This document shows positions 40,791 through 49,266 of a stretch of 64,000 nucleotides of DNA, piece by piece. The notes beneath the pieces were generated by a model. It worked only from the letters and a program-made list of their open reading frames with translations, did not search any database and was not told the DNA's origin. The position numbers and the translations under genes were made by a program. The stretch spans positions 1,681,612 through 1,745,611 of the forward strand of contig NZ_CP043538.1 in assembly GCF_000364445.2 (NCBI RefSeq), given 5' to 3'. Numbering within the stretch: position 1 is the stretch's first letter; the number at the start of each line of letters is the position of its first letter. This DNA is from Methylobacterium mesophilicum SR1.6/6 (GTDB lineage Bacteria; Pseudomonadota; Alphaproteobacteria; Rhizobiales; Beijerinckiaceae).

Positions 40791-42020
40791 ATGCGCGACG
40801 TATACACTTGCCGCTTCACCCTCTCCGGTCCTCCTGGCGAGATCGCTCGTTTTCAAAACGAATGCAGCCGTGTCTTCAACGATGAGCCCAATCGACCCGT
40901 GAGCCTCGATTGTGACGAGCCTGTACGGAACCTGTTCGATAAGACGGTAGCTGATGGGGACCCTTCCGATCAGACACATGCAATCACTGACTTGGCCGCC
41001 GACGATGCAGAATGGTGTGGCTGGCTGAGTTCATACTGGCGGACGCAACGGGATACCTGGGCATTTCGCGAAGCGTTGCTCGATGATGCCACCTATGACT
41101 GCGCCTTTGTGACGGACGATCCGTCAATCTTCTCCATCGTTGATTTTTTTGCGCAACACCATCCGAGCCTGGAAGGTACTTTCATAGCGACTGGGTTCGG
41201 CTGTGAGTACTGCACTGTCGGGATTGTTCGGAGCGGCGCCTTCGTTTCCTGTGAAGACCGGTACCATCCACTGGCGCTTCTGCTGATTCAGGCTCATGAT
41301 TGGCCTCAGCCAGCTCCGACAAAATCTGCTCGTGCTCTGCTTGCATCTATGGCGGACTACGTTCAGTTTGAAGATTTGCGTAGAGCGGCAGACGCTGGTC
41401 CCGCTTATCTCACATGGATACGAAACGCGTTTGTCGAATTTTGCCAATCTTTAGATCGTAAGCTTGCCGTATATCTGGTTCTCGAAGGCGTCGTCGTCGA
41501 CGTCCACGACCATCTGGAAAACGTATTAGGCAGTACAGGCCGGCAAGATCTGAAACGGTACGATAAAGAGACGGATCCGTACGAGCGTCCCATTTGGGCG
41601 CCTGACGGCGCATCGTGTGTGGCATTTCTGCGCAAGCAGCATTGCTTTCGAACGCCGGTCGAGCGTCAATTGACCAGGATGCTTGTGGCTGGCATGCGCG
41701 AAAACGCGTTCTTCGGGCATGATCACCAGCCAATAATTCTGCCGTTGTCTTGGTTCGGCCACGATGAGCTGTGCGATTGGGCAAAATTGACCCTCAGCCG
41801 CCCTGATGCGCCATTCGACTGTGAAGATGACGTGCTCTTACGGGAACATCTGCGCGGGCGCGCCGAGGCACTTGCCAATCATATCAAGGCTTATCTGCAT
41901 GGATCGGAGGACTGGTCTCCCGAAGTCGTATTGCTTATAAGGAACTGGTATTCCACGTGTCACTATCCTGGCCATGGCCTTAGATACGAAGACTATAAGA
42001 AACGGGCGCCCCTGCTCTGA
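40791..42020 (+). CDS. api92/YubB-like protein, paralogue 2 (diverged)
   Basis: 409 residues. It begins MRDVYTCRFTLSGPPGEIAR FQNE and keeps the order of paralogue 1: RFTLSGP for NRLTLTGP, YWRTQRDTWAF for NWGTKWNTCAF, DDATYDCAFVTDDPSIFSIV for DTIYDCQFDTAWACPEPAL, and KLAVYLVLEGVVVDVHDHLE for RLQFERIVFDLHNHID. The P-M-P and NWGTKW signatures are lost, so its function may have shifted. The C-terminal part has VERQLTRMLVAGMRENAFFG HDHQ, related to KLMTILSTIIRKACMYGHDD in the paralogue. It follows by 149 nt and may be co-transcribed. Confidence 0.7.
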   Translation: MRDVYTCRFTLSGPPGEIARFQNECSRVFNDEPNRPVSLDCDEPVRNLFDKTVADGDPSDQTHAITDLAADDAEWCGWLSSYWRTQRDTWAFREALLDDATYDCAFVTDDPSIFSIVDFFAQHHPSLEGTFIATGFGCEYCTVGIVRSGAFVSCEDRYHPLALLLIQAHDWPQPAPTKSARALLASMADYVQFEDLRRAADAGPAYLTWIRNAFVEFCQSLDRKLAVYLVLEGVVVDVHDHLENVLGSTGRQDLKRYDKETDPYERPIWAPDGASCVAFLRKQHCFRTPVERQLTRMLVAGMRENAFFGHDHQPIILPLSWFGHDELCDWAKLTLSRPDAPFDCEDDVLLREHLRGRAEALANHIKAYLHGSEDWSPEVVLLIRNWYSTCHYPGHGLRYEDYKKRAPLL

Positions 42021-42604
42021 GTAAAACTTCGGTTTGGTGTTGTGGATTGTACCCGACTTGATGGTCCTGGTGTTCACGCTGATCCACTGCATCGGGTGCC
42101 AGTAGGCTAAGCCGCCCCGGTCGAACTCCGGGACGGTTTTCGCATCTGCGTCGACAGATCGATCCGTATAGAACTGGTGGTGCGGTTCTGCTGGCAATGA
42201 TCCTGACTGTAAGTCTCAATCGGACCAGAAGCAGACCTCAGGTCCCGGTCAGAAACTGGACCTTCGGCTTTGCGCCCATTCCAGTCACCCGGCACGTCAT
42301 CGGTCAGCCCCTGAAGCGGACATGTCCGCGACGCGCTCTCAGTGCGTGCGATGACGTCGCCGTTGGTGCCCCGCCATCAGCGTGTTGGCGGCCTCCATCG
42401 TGGCCACGACCTTCTCCCCGACCATCGAGACCATCTCCGTCTGGCCTGCGGCGTCTCCCCCGGCGGGTCCGGACGAGCCACAACTCAATGACCTTCTGTG
42501 CCTCTACGGCGAGCAGGATGGCTGCACAGAAGGGGGACGTACGAGAAGGCGATCAGAAGTGCCTTACCCCTCGAGATCTTCGAGTGTGTTCCTCAAAGCA
42601 ACGC
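42021..42604. other. Intergenic region at the right island edge, with a repeat copy
   Basis: About 580 bases, returning to high GC. It contains dispersed repeat copy C (42250-42321). No gene recognised. Confidence 0.5.
42250..42321 (+). repeat. Dispersed intergenic repeat, copy C
   Basis: The core CAGAAACTGGACCTTCGGCT followed by TTGCGCCCAT (42250-42279) is followed by GAAGCGGACA starting 34 nt later (42313-42322). Same orientation as copies A and B. Confidence 0.6.
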
Positions 42605-43678
42605 TCAACGACTCGCGGGCTCGTGGATCGGGCAGCCGTTGAAGCGTTGGCGGAACTCCGCCGAGTGCTTGTAGGGTGCGTTGCGCGCGCGGTTTATATT
42701 GCCAAGCGGCCTGTGGGCTTCGAGCCCGGTCCAGACGCTAAACCGCATGCGCTCGTCGACGGTGTCGACACGCCCGGGCTCCCAACTGTCCTGCCGGCGG
42801 ACCCGGATCGTCGCGACCTTTAGGAAGGGCGCCTCGTCCTCCTTCCATTCCACCGTGGGATCCTCGACCGGCTGGCGCGCCAAGTCGCGGCACAGCTGCA
42901 CCCGGAACTCCCACACGCCCTCTATGTGGCGCATCTCGGACCGCACCGTCTCGCGGATCGCGTTCGGGCGACCGGAGGCGTCGATCTCGTTGCCGGTCAG
43001 GTCGGTCAAACCTGGGGAGACCGGCACAATAGAGAACTTGGCGATGTAGTCGCCGTACCTGAACGGAGTAACGCTGTAGTAGGTCTCGCCGAGCGGATCG
43101 ACGTTCGGCGCGCCGCCGAGCGAGCCGATGGTCGGGCTCTCGACGCCGACTGCCTGCAGTGCCTTGTTGACGCCTCTCAGAACCGTCGAGGCGAAGACCT
43201 TCAGCCCCTCGGCCCGATCCGTGGTGCCGGCGAGCAGCTTCAAGCTGCCCAGGAATTTCTCGGCGTTCTGAGCCTGGAAGACAGGCCCGTTGACCATGAT
43301 GAAGTTCTGGGTCGTGCCTTCGGCGTCGAGCAGGCGCTCGCCCGGCACGTCGAGGACCTTGAGGGCGAGGCCGCGCGGCAGGGTGACCGCGTCGGGCAGG
43401 ATGTCGCCCGCGTTGGTCGACAGCCGCATGTAGACCTTGTGCTTGCCCGGCGTCGCGAACAATCCCTGCGCGAGCTCAGGCGGAAGGTCGGCCTCGACCT
43501 CCAGGATACCCTCCAAGATGCCGTGTGCCTTGGCGTGGACCGAGCGCACTGCGTGTCCGGAATCCGTCGCGACCCTCTCCAGGATTGTGTCGAAAGTCTC
43601 GTTCAACCCGGCAATGGTCTTATCCTCGTCGGGCCTGACGCTTTCGATGTCGCGGCTGTAACGGACAGGTGCGTGCAA
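42605..43678 (-). CDS. Catalase-like family protein, paralogue 1
   Basis: 357 residues from TTG 43678 (GAAGGA 9 nt upstream); the longer open frame to 44044 only mirrors the opposite gene. The protein has the reduced catalase fold: AVRSVHAKAHGILEGILEVE (distal histidine region), FATPGKHKVYMRLSTNAGDI LPD, RGLALKVLDVPGERLLDAEG, TQNFIMVNGPVFQAQNAEKF and a final RARNAPYKHSAEFRQRFNG with a Tyr in the place of the heme-ligand tyrosine. Such catalase-related proteins are shorter than true catalases and may be peroxidases or fatty-acid-peroxide enzymes. It is divergent from a homologous gene at 43904. Peroxide-linked stress function is plausible; activity is not established. Confidence 0.78.
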   Translation of the reverse strand: MHAPVRYSRDIESVRPDEDKTIAGLNETFDTILERVATDSGHAVRSVHAKAHGILEGILEVEADLPPELAQGLFATPGKHKVYMRLSTNAGDILPDAVTLPRGLALKVLDVPGERLLDAEGTTQNFIMVNGPVFQAQNAEKFLGSLKLLAGTTDRAEGLKVFASTVLRGVNKALQAVGVESPTIGSLGGAPNVDPLGETYYSVTPFRYGDYIAKFSIVPVSPGLTDLTGNEIDASGRPNAIRETVRSEMRHIEGVWEFRVQLCRDLARQPVEDPTVEWKEDEAPFLKVATIRVRRQDSWEPGRVDTVDERMRFSVWTGLEAHRPLGNINRARNAPYKHSAEFRQRFNGCPIHEPASR

Positions 43679-43903
43679 GGTCAGGCGTCCTTCAATCAAC
43701 TCCGGACAGAACTTGGCGGAGTGGCCGACGTTCCGGATTGCGTCCAAGTCAATCGCTCGCGAACGAGCTCGGGAACGTCGGGTAGCGGGGGTGCTTGTCC
43801 AAAAGCGAGCCCGCCTGGGCTTGCGGTCCCGCGAACTAGAGGCGGGGCGGTAACGGCACGCGTTCGGCTTTTCCGTCGACCGAGCTGCAACGGAGAGACC
43901 GGC

Positions 43904-44986
43904 ATGACCTACCTTCGCTACGCGCCCGACATCGAGCGGCCGGCGCCGGACGAGCAGGCGACCATCGACGGCATCATCCAGGGCATGACCCAGCAGTCGC
44001 AGACGGTCGAGAAGCGCGAGCATCACGCAGTTCGCGCGAGCCACGCGAAGAGCTCTGCCTGCGTGACGGGGGAACTGACCATTCCGGAGGGCCTGCCGCC
44101 GGAACTCGCACAGGGGCTATTCGGCCGTCCGGGTACGCACAGGGTGGCCGTGCGCTTCGCCCAGGGTCCGGGTGAGACCCTCGGTGACCGGGTTTCAACC
44201 CACCGCGGCATGTCGATCAAGGTATTCGACGTGCCGGGCGAAAAGCTGCCTGGCCACGATGCGGATACTCAGGACTTCGTGCTCGCCACCGGCACGACCT
44301 TCCCGTCCGGCACGGCGGCCGGCTTCCTGCGCGACGGAACCATCATCGGCAAGTCGACCGGCATGCCCGAGGCCTTGAAGAGCGCCGTCTCCGCCACCGC
44401 GCGCAACCTCAACCGGGTCCTGCACGCCTTCGGGACCGAGAGTGCCATGGCCGACTTCTTCGGCCACCCATACAGCCACCCGCTCGCCGACAGCTACTTC
44501 AGCCAAGCGCCCGTGCGCTTCGGCGACTACGTGGCCAAGCTCGGCGCCGTGCCCGCCACCGACGCCCAGCGCTCGCTCTCCGAATGGCGCCTCGACCCGC
44601 ACCTAGACGAGGACGGCTTCCGGCACGCCACAGTCGCGTTCTTCCGGGACAACGACGTGGTATTCGACTTGAAGGCGCAACTTTGGGCTGATGCCGAGCG
44701 GCAACCGATCGAGGACGCCTCAATCGACTGGCCGGTCTCGGTCAGCCCGTACCGCACTGTGGCCACGCTCCGCCTGCCCCGCCAGGACGCCTACGGGTCG
44801 GACCGGGTCCGCTACTTCGACGAGGTCATGACTTTCCGCCCCGCGCACAGCCTCGCGGCGCACCGTCCGCTCGGTTCGGTGATGCGGGCGCGGCTCCAGG
44901 TCTACCGGGCGCTGAGCGATTTCCGCCACCGCGAGAACGGCGTGACCGCCGAAAACACCGCCTCGCCCGAGAGCATCCCGGCCTGA
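43904..44986 (+). CDS. Catalase-like family protein, paralogue 2
   Basis: 360 residues from ATG 43904 (CGGAGAG 9-10 nt upstream). It aligns end to end with the divergent paralogue: YAPDIERPAPDEQATIDGII, HAVRASHAKSSACVTGELTI PEG, LAQGLFGRPGTHRVAVRFAQ, HRGMSIKVFDVPGEKLPGHD, TQDFVLATGTTFPSGTAAGF and VYRALSDFRHRENG at the end. Distal His (SHAKS) and C-terminal Tyr (VYRALSDFRHR) are kept, so heme binding is possible. It is followed after 39 nt by the DJ-1/PfpI gene in what looks like a stress operon. Confidence 0.8.
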   Translation: MTYLRYAPDIERPAPDEQATIDGIIQGMTQQSQTVEKREHHAVRASHAKSSACVTGELTIPEGLPPELAQGLFGRPGTHRVAVRFAQGPGETLGDRVSTHRGMSIKVFDVPGEKLPGHDADTQDFVLATGTTFPSGTAAGFLRDGTIIGKSTGMPEALKSAVSATARNLNRVLHAFGTESAMADFFGHPYSHPLADSYFSQAPVRFGDYVAKLGAVPATDAQRSLSEWRLDPHLDEDGFRHATVAFFRDNDVVFDLKAQLWADAERQPIEDASIDWPVSVSPYRTVATLRLPRQDAYGSDRVRYFDEVMTFRPAHSLAAHRPLGSVMRARLQVYRALSDFRHRENGVTAENTASPESIPA

Positions 44987-45025
44987 CCCCATTCATCCGC
45001 ATCATCGCGCACAGAGGAGCTAACC

Positions 45026-45595
45026 ATGACCCTTCAGGGCAAGACCATCGCCATCCTGATCGCCCCTCGGGGGACGGAGGAGCCGGAGTTCACCAAGCCC
45101 CGTGAGGCGCTGATCGCGGCCGGCGCGACCGTCACGGTGGTCGGGCTTCAAACCGGCGAGGCCGAGACGGTCAACAATGATCTCGACGCCGCCGGGACAT
45201 ACCCGGTCGACAAGGCCATCGACGGCGTGTCCGCCTCCAACTTCGACGGGCTCGTCATCCCTGGCGGCAGCGTCGGCGCCGACAAGCTTCGGGGCAGCGA
45301 GGCCGTGATCGGCTTCGTCCGGGACTTCTTCGAGCAGGGCAAGCCGGTCGGCGTCATCTGCCACGGACCTTGGACGCTGATTGAGGCCGACGTCGTGAAG
45401 GGCCGCAAACTCACCTCGTTCCCGACCGTGAAGACCGACATCCGCAACGCGGGTGGGGAATGGGTCGATGTGGATGTGGTGGTCGATAAGGGCCTCGTCA
45501 CCAGCCGCAACCCCAAGGACCTGCCGGCGTTCTGCGCCAAGATCGTCGAGGCGTTCGCGGAAGGCCGTCATCCCGAACAGGCTCGCAGCGCCTGA
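45026..45595 (+). CDS. DJ-1/PfpI-family protein
   Basis: 189 residues. The fold is clear: TIAILIAPRGTEEPEFTKPR EAL, FDGLVIPGGSVGADKLRGSE and the nucleophile elbow KPVGVICHGPWTLIEADVVK with Cys and His, followed by RKLTSFPTVKTDIRNAGGEW VD. This is the PfpI/YhbO/general stress protein 18 group, linked to deglycation, chaperone or protease activity under oxidative or osmotic stress. Strong AGGAG ribosome site 7 nt before ATG 45026. The context with catalase-like genes and MsrA agrees with a stress role. Confidence 0.9.
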   Translation: MTLQGKTIAILIAPRGTEEPEFTKPREALIAAGATVTVVGLQTGEAETVNNDLDAAGTYPVDKAIDGVSASNFDGLVIPGGSVGADKLRGSEAVIGFVRDFFEQGKPVGVICHGPWTLIEADVVKGRKLTSFPTVKTDIRNAGGEWVDVDVVVDKGLVTSRNPKDLPAFCAKIVEAFAEGRHPEQARSA

Positions 45596-45678
45596 CCCAC
45601 GCATCGGCACATAGGAACGGCGCAAGGCCCTTCCGGTGCGGTTCACGGGCCGCGTGATGACAAATGGGATAAGTGCTG

Positions 45679-46566
45679 ATGCAAGAGATATGGGACGGGG
45701 TCTCGGTCGAGTGGGACTCCGCCGAGATCGAGCCCGGCATGCGACTGCGCTATGGCGTCGCCGGCGTGGGCGGGCGCATCGTCGTGCTCGTCCACGGCTA
45801 CCCGCAGACCGCCTACGCGTGGCGCCGGGTCATCCCGCTCCTCGCCCAGGCAGGCTTACGTGTCGTGATGCCTGACTATCGCGGTGCCGGCGGCTCTTCA
45901 AAACCTTCGGGCGGTTACGACAAGCACACCATGGCCGGCGACCTCCATGCCCTGCTCTACGGACACATGGGCGTCACCGGTCCCGTGACGATGGTTGGGC
46001 ACGACATCGGCATGATGGTGGCTTACGCTTTCGCGCGCCGCTTCGCCGACCAGACCGAGCGACTGGTGGTGATGGAAGCTCCCCTGCCGGGGACCGATGC
46101 GTACGCGACGGCGCTGGGTGATACGGACCGCCTCTGGCATTTCCAGTTTCACCGCGCCCCGGACATCCCGGAACTCCTCACCGCGGGCCGCGAACAACTC
46201 TACCTGGAGCGCTTCTACCAGGACCTCGCCTACGATACCGACGCCATCGGACCGGATGCCATCCAGCGTTACGTGCGCGCCTTCTCGCGCCCTGGTGCCA
46301 TGCGAGCTGGCTTCGAGCTCTACCGCGCCTTCCCGGCTGACGATGCCCGCAACCGGGCCGACGTTGAGCTAGGCGGCAAGCTCAAGCTGCCGATCTTAGC
46401 CCTGGCCGGCGTGGCGAGCGCTTTCGCGCCCTTCACCGAGGCGATGATGCAAGAGGTCGCCAAAGATGTGACGTTCCGGACGGTCGAGCGGTCGAACCAT
46501 TGGATACCTGAGGAGAACGCGGAAGGGCTCACAGAGGAGATCCTCGAGTTCCTTGGCGTGGGCTGA
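45679..46566 (+). CDS. Alpha/beta hydrolase, epoxide hydrolase/haloalkane dehalogenase type
   Basis: 295 residues from ATG 45679 (a GTG two codons earlier is also possible). Landmarks: VVLVHGYPQTAYAWRRVIPL (oxyanion HGYP), MPDYRGAGGSSKPSGGYDKH, nucleophile Asp in TMVGHDIGMMVAYAFARRFA, and catalytic His in TVERSNHWIPEENAEGLTEE near the end. An aspartate nucleophile with the HGxP motif means epoxide hydrolase or dehalogenase chemistry; the PDYRGAG/GHDIG wording is usual for epoxide hydrolases. No signal peptide. It shares direction with the stress cluster, 84 nt after the DJ-1 gene. Confidence 0.87.
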   Translation: MQEIWDGVSVEWDSAEIEPGMRLRYGVAGVGGRIVVLVHGYPQTAYAWRRVIPLLAQAGLRVVMPDYRGAGGSSKPSGGYDKHTMAGDLHALLYGHMGVTGPVTMVGHDIGMMVAYAFARRFADQTERLVVMEAPLPGTDAYATALGDTDRLWHFQFHRAPDIPELLTAGREQLYLERFYQDLAYDTDAIGPDAIQRYVRAFSRPGAMRAGFELYRAFPADDARNRADVELGGKLKLPILALAGVASAFAPFTEAMMQEVAKDVTFRTVERSNHWIPEENAEGLTEEILEFLGVG

Positions 46567-46796
46567 CGCTGGCCCGTCGAGATAGCCTCCTGAGGGTGTT
46601 GGCCGGCCGCTGGGGCGGACCACCACCATTTCCGCTTCGGCGCGGATGAGTGAGAACGCAGACGCCCAGCTGCCACCGCCTCGATGCACTGCAACGGGCG
46701 AGCCGCCACGGAACTCTCATGAAAATGGCCGGCTTCTCATAGATCGCGACCGGCGCGACCTGGGACGACCCCTCGAACGGTGGCAGAAAGATACAC

Positions 46797-47602
46797 ATGG
46801 ATCTTGGCATCAGCGATCGGGTCGCGGTCGTGACGGGGGCCAAGTCAGGTATGGGCCGCTCGATCGCCGAGCATCTGCTGCGCGAGGGCGTCCACGTCGT
46901 CCTGACCGACAAGGAGGGCCCCGAGTTGCAGGCGACCGCCGCGGAGTTGTCGGCCCTGGGTCAGGTCCGTGCCGTGGAGGCGGACCTGAGCACGGCCAAG
47001 GGGATCGAGGTGCTCGCCGCCTTCGCCAACATGGCCTTCGACGACAAGCCGACTATCCTCGTCTGCGCCGCCGGCATCACCGGCGCGTCGGGGACTTCCT
47101 GGAACTGACAGACGACGACTGGCTGGAGGCGATCCAGACCGACCTCATGGCCTGCGTGCGTGCGACCAGGGCCTTCATCCCGCACATGCGCAAGGCGGGC
47201 TGGGGCCGCGTCGTGCTGTTCTCGTCTGAGGACGCGGTGCAGCCCTACATGGAAGAACTGCCGTATGCTGCCGCCAAGGCGGGTGTCCTGAACCTCGCCA
47301 AGGGACTGTCCAAGGCCTACGGGCCGGACGGCGTGCTCGTGAACGCGGTCGGACCAGCTTTCATCGCTACGCCGATGACGGACGCGCAGATGGAGAAGAA
47401 GTCGAAGGAGAAGGGCCTCTCCTTCGACGAGGCCGTCCAGCAGACGCTGGACGAAGAGCGTCCCGGCATCGTCGCCAAGCGCCGCGGCAAGGCTGAGGAG
47501 GTCGCCGCCGCGGTCACGTTTCTTTGCTCGGAACACGCCAGCTTCATCACCGGCAAGTTCCTGCGGGTTGACGGCGGCTCCGTCATGACCATGGGAACCT
47601 GA
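46797..47602 (+). pseudogene. Short-chain dehydrogenase/reductase, single-base frameshift
   Basis: From ATG 46797 the frame reads SDRVAVVTGAKSGMGRSIAE HLL (TGxxxGxG cofactor motif) and TILVCAAGITGA, then stops at 47108. One base away the family sequence continues GDFLELTDDDWLEAIQTDLM, GWGRVVLFSSEDAVQPYMEE, LPYAAAKAGVLNLAKGLSKA (Ser, Tyr-x-x-x-Lys catalytic set) to FLRVDGGSVMTMGT and the stop at 47602. The join is at about 47090 (GGCGCGTCGGGG), where one G seems to be missing. Restored, the protein would have about 268 residues. Either a recent mutation or a sequencing error; all catalytic residues survive. Confidence 0.85.
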
Positions 47603-47638
47603 GACGCCGGCTACTCCAGCGTTCCAGCCCGGGCATGC

Positions 47639-48157
47639 TTACTCGTTCTGCGTCGCGCGAGAGCGCGAGGGCAGCACCCAATCCGGTCTGATGAAGTGGC
47701 AGGTGTACCCGTTGGGGATACGCTGCAGGTAATCCTGATGCTCCGGCTCGGCCTCCCAGAACGGCCCGGCCGGCGCCACCTCGGTCACGACTTTGCCCGG
47801 CCAGAGACCCGCGGCGTCGACATCGGCGATGGTCTCTTCCGCCATACGGCGCTGGTCATCGTCGGCGTAGTAGATGGCAGAGCGGTAGCTCATGCCCCGG
47901 TCGTTGCCCTGCCGGTTCGGTGTGGTCGGGTCGTGGATCTGGAAGAAGAACTCCAGCATGCGCCGGAAGCTCGTCCGAGTCGGGTCGTAGACGATCTCAA
48001 TGGCCTCGGCGTGACTGCCGTGGTTGCGATAGGTCGCGTTCGGCACGTCGCCGCCAGTGTAGCCGACGCGGGTCGACACCACGCCCTCCTGGCGCCGGAT
48101 CAAGTCCTGCATGCCCCAGAAGCACCCGCCGGCCAACACAGCCCTCTCGGTTCTCAT
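47639..48157 (-). CDS. msrA: Peptide-methionine (S)-S-oxide reductase MsrA
   Basis: 172 residues. The active-site motif [20 protein letters not shown] has the catalytic Cys12; [62 protein letters not shown] and [20 protein letters not shown] complete the MsrA pattern. It repairs methionine sulfoxide in proteins using thioredoxin. AGGAGC lies just before ATG 48157. It converges with the SDR gene. Confidence 0.95.
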   Translation of the reverse strand: MRTERAVLAGGCFWGMQDLIRRQEGVVSTRVGYTGGDVPNATYRNHGSHAEAIEIVYDPTRTSFRRMLEFFFQIHDPTTPNRQGNDRGMSYRSAIYYADDDQRRMAEETIADVDAAGLWPGKVVTEVAPAGPFWEAEPEHQDYLQRIPNGYTCHFIRPDWVLPSRSRATQNE

Positions 48158-48724
48158 TGTAGCTCCTCGTGAGTCGTTTTGCGCGTCTCACGGATATGGG
48201 GATACGAAGGACGCCTCGCCCGGTGGCCTAACGCCGTACCTGCACAAACGAGGCGCCGCCGGAAGCACGTCTTCCTTCCAGCGGCTTCCTTCCAGCGGCG
48301 TCCAGGAGAGGTTCGTTCAGCGACGTCAGGGTGGCACTGAACGACTGAATGGCCGCGCGAAACTAACAGCCGGTGATCGAGCGGATGCCGTTGACGGACT
48401 TCCTGCAGAAACGCCTGAGCGGTTCCGGAAAGGCTTCGGCTCGACGAGGTGCAGGATCTGGGCAACGGGAATGGCTGTCAGAACGGCTGGCCCGGGACTA
48501 TGACGAACCGTCGGCTCCTCTGGAAAGCCTTCTTAGAGGCAGGGCAGCCGATTTTAGCCAGACTACGTCACAACGGATCGCCGGCCCGCACAGGACCGGA
48601 CGTTCGGCTCGGCGCCCATTGCCGCCGCTCGTCCGAGCGCGACAGCATCCGATAAGCGGACGTTCGAGTAGCACCTCTGCGATGGCGTTGTGGCCGATTT
48701 GCAGTCCACCACGGTGGGCGCCGT
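48158..48724. other. Intergenic region with a repeat copy
   Basis: About 570 bases without a recognisable gene. Dispersed repeat copy B is at 48591-48662. Near 48280-48300 a short direct repeat (CAGCGGCTTCCTTC then CAGCGGCGTCC) is also seen. Confidence 0.5.
48591..48662 (+). repeat. Dispersed intergenic repeat, copy B
   Basis: The core CAGGACCGGACGTTCGGCTC then GGCGCCCAT (48591-48619) matches copy A at 24 of 29 positions. The TAAGCGGACG box begins 33-34 nt later. Confidence 0.6.
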
Positions 48725-49255
48725 TCAAAGGTCGATGAACTCGACCTGACGCGATGGGAGGAAGCGCCACCAAGCGTCCGGCGAGCGGAACGCGTCGTAG
48801 GCTAACCGCAGGATGGTCTCCGGCTGACGATGTGACAGGTCGATCCCGCCGCGGGCCTCGTTGCGAGCTAGGAGCATTTCCCAGGATAGGTCGAACACTT
48901 TCCATTCTACCGAGAGACCGTATCGCTCGATAACCTCAAGCTCGGCCTCGAACACCTCCCGGGTAAGGTGGGTGTCGGCCATCACCACGCTGAACCCAGC
49001 CGCCAGGGCTGCGTCCAGGGCGGCGACCTTCACGCCGTGGAGGAGCCCGCGAGCTTCCTCGTCCCAGCCCGTCCGCCGGACCTGCCAGTAGACCTGACGG
49101 TCCGGCGGCCAGAATGTCTGGCGTAGGTCGTCCAAGGTGAGGTGCACCCAGCCCTGGAGCGGATCGTAGCGGCGCGCGTAAGTCGTTTTGCCCGCGCCGG
49201 GGCATCCGATCAGCCCCACCACCCTCTGCCGGCGCGGGAGTGCCTCAACGTCCAT
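48725..49255 (-). CDS. P-loop kinase-like ATPase
   Basis: 176 residues. Walker A RVVGLIGCPGAGKTTYARRY at about 11-30, then HLTLDDLRQTFWPPDRQVYW with the conserved D-D-L-R, an adenylate-kinase-like LLARNEARGGIDLSHRQPET and FSVVMADTHLTREVFEAELE as Walker B region. This is the AAA_33/polynucleotide-kinase or zeta-toxin-like group, which phosphorylates small molecules or nucleic-acid ends. It starts 11 nt after the stop of the preceding unknown gene and so is the last member of the cobalamin operon; what it does there is not known. Confidence 0.75.
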   Translation of the reverse strand: MDVEALPRRQRVVGLIGCPGAGKTTYARRYDPLQGWVHLTLDDLRQTFWPPDRQVYWQVRRTGWDEEARGLLHGVKVAALDAALAAGFSVVMADTHLTREVFEAELEVIERYGLSVEWKVFDLSWEMLLARNEARGGIDLSHRQPETILRLAYDAFRSPDAWWRFLPSRQVEFIDL

Positions 49256-49266
49256 GGAGCGCTGGG

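Noticed and set aside
43679..44044. N-terminal extension of the first catalase-like gene
   Set aside because: The extra residues lie opposite the second catalase-like gene and have no resemblance to the family; a TTG with a ribosome site at 43678 gives the expected start.
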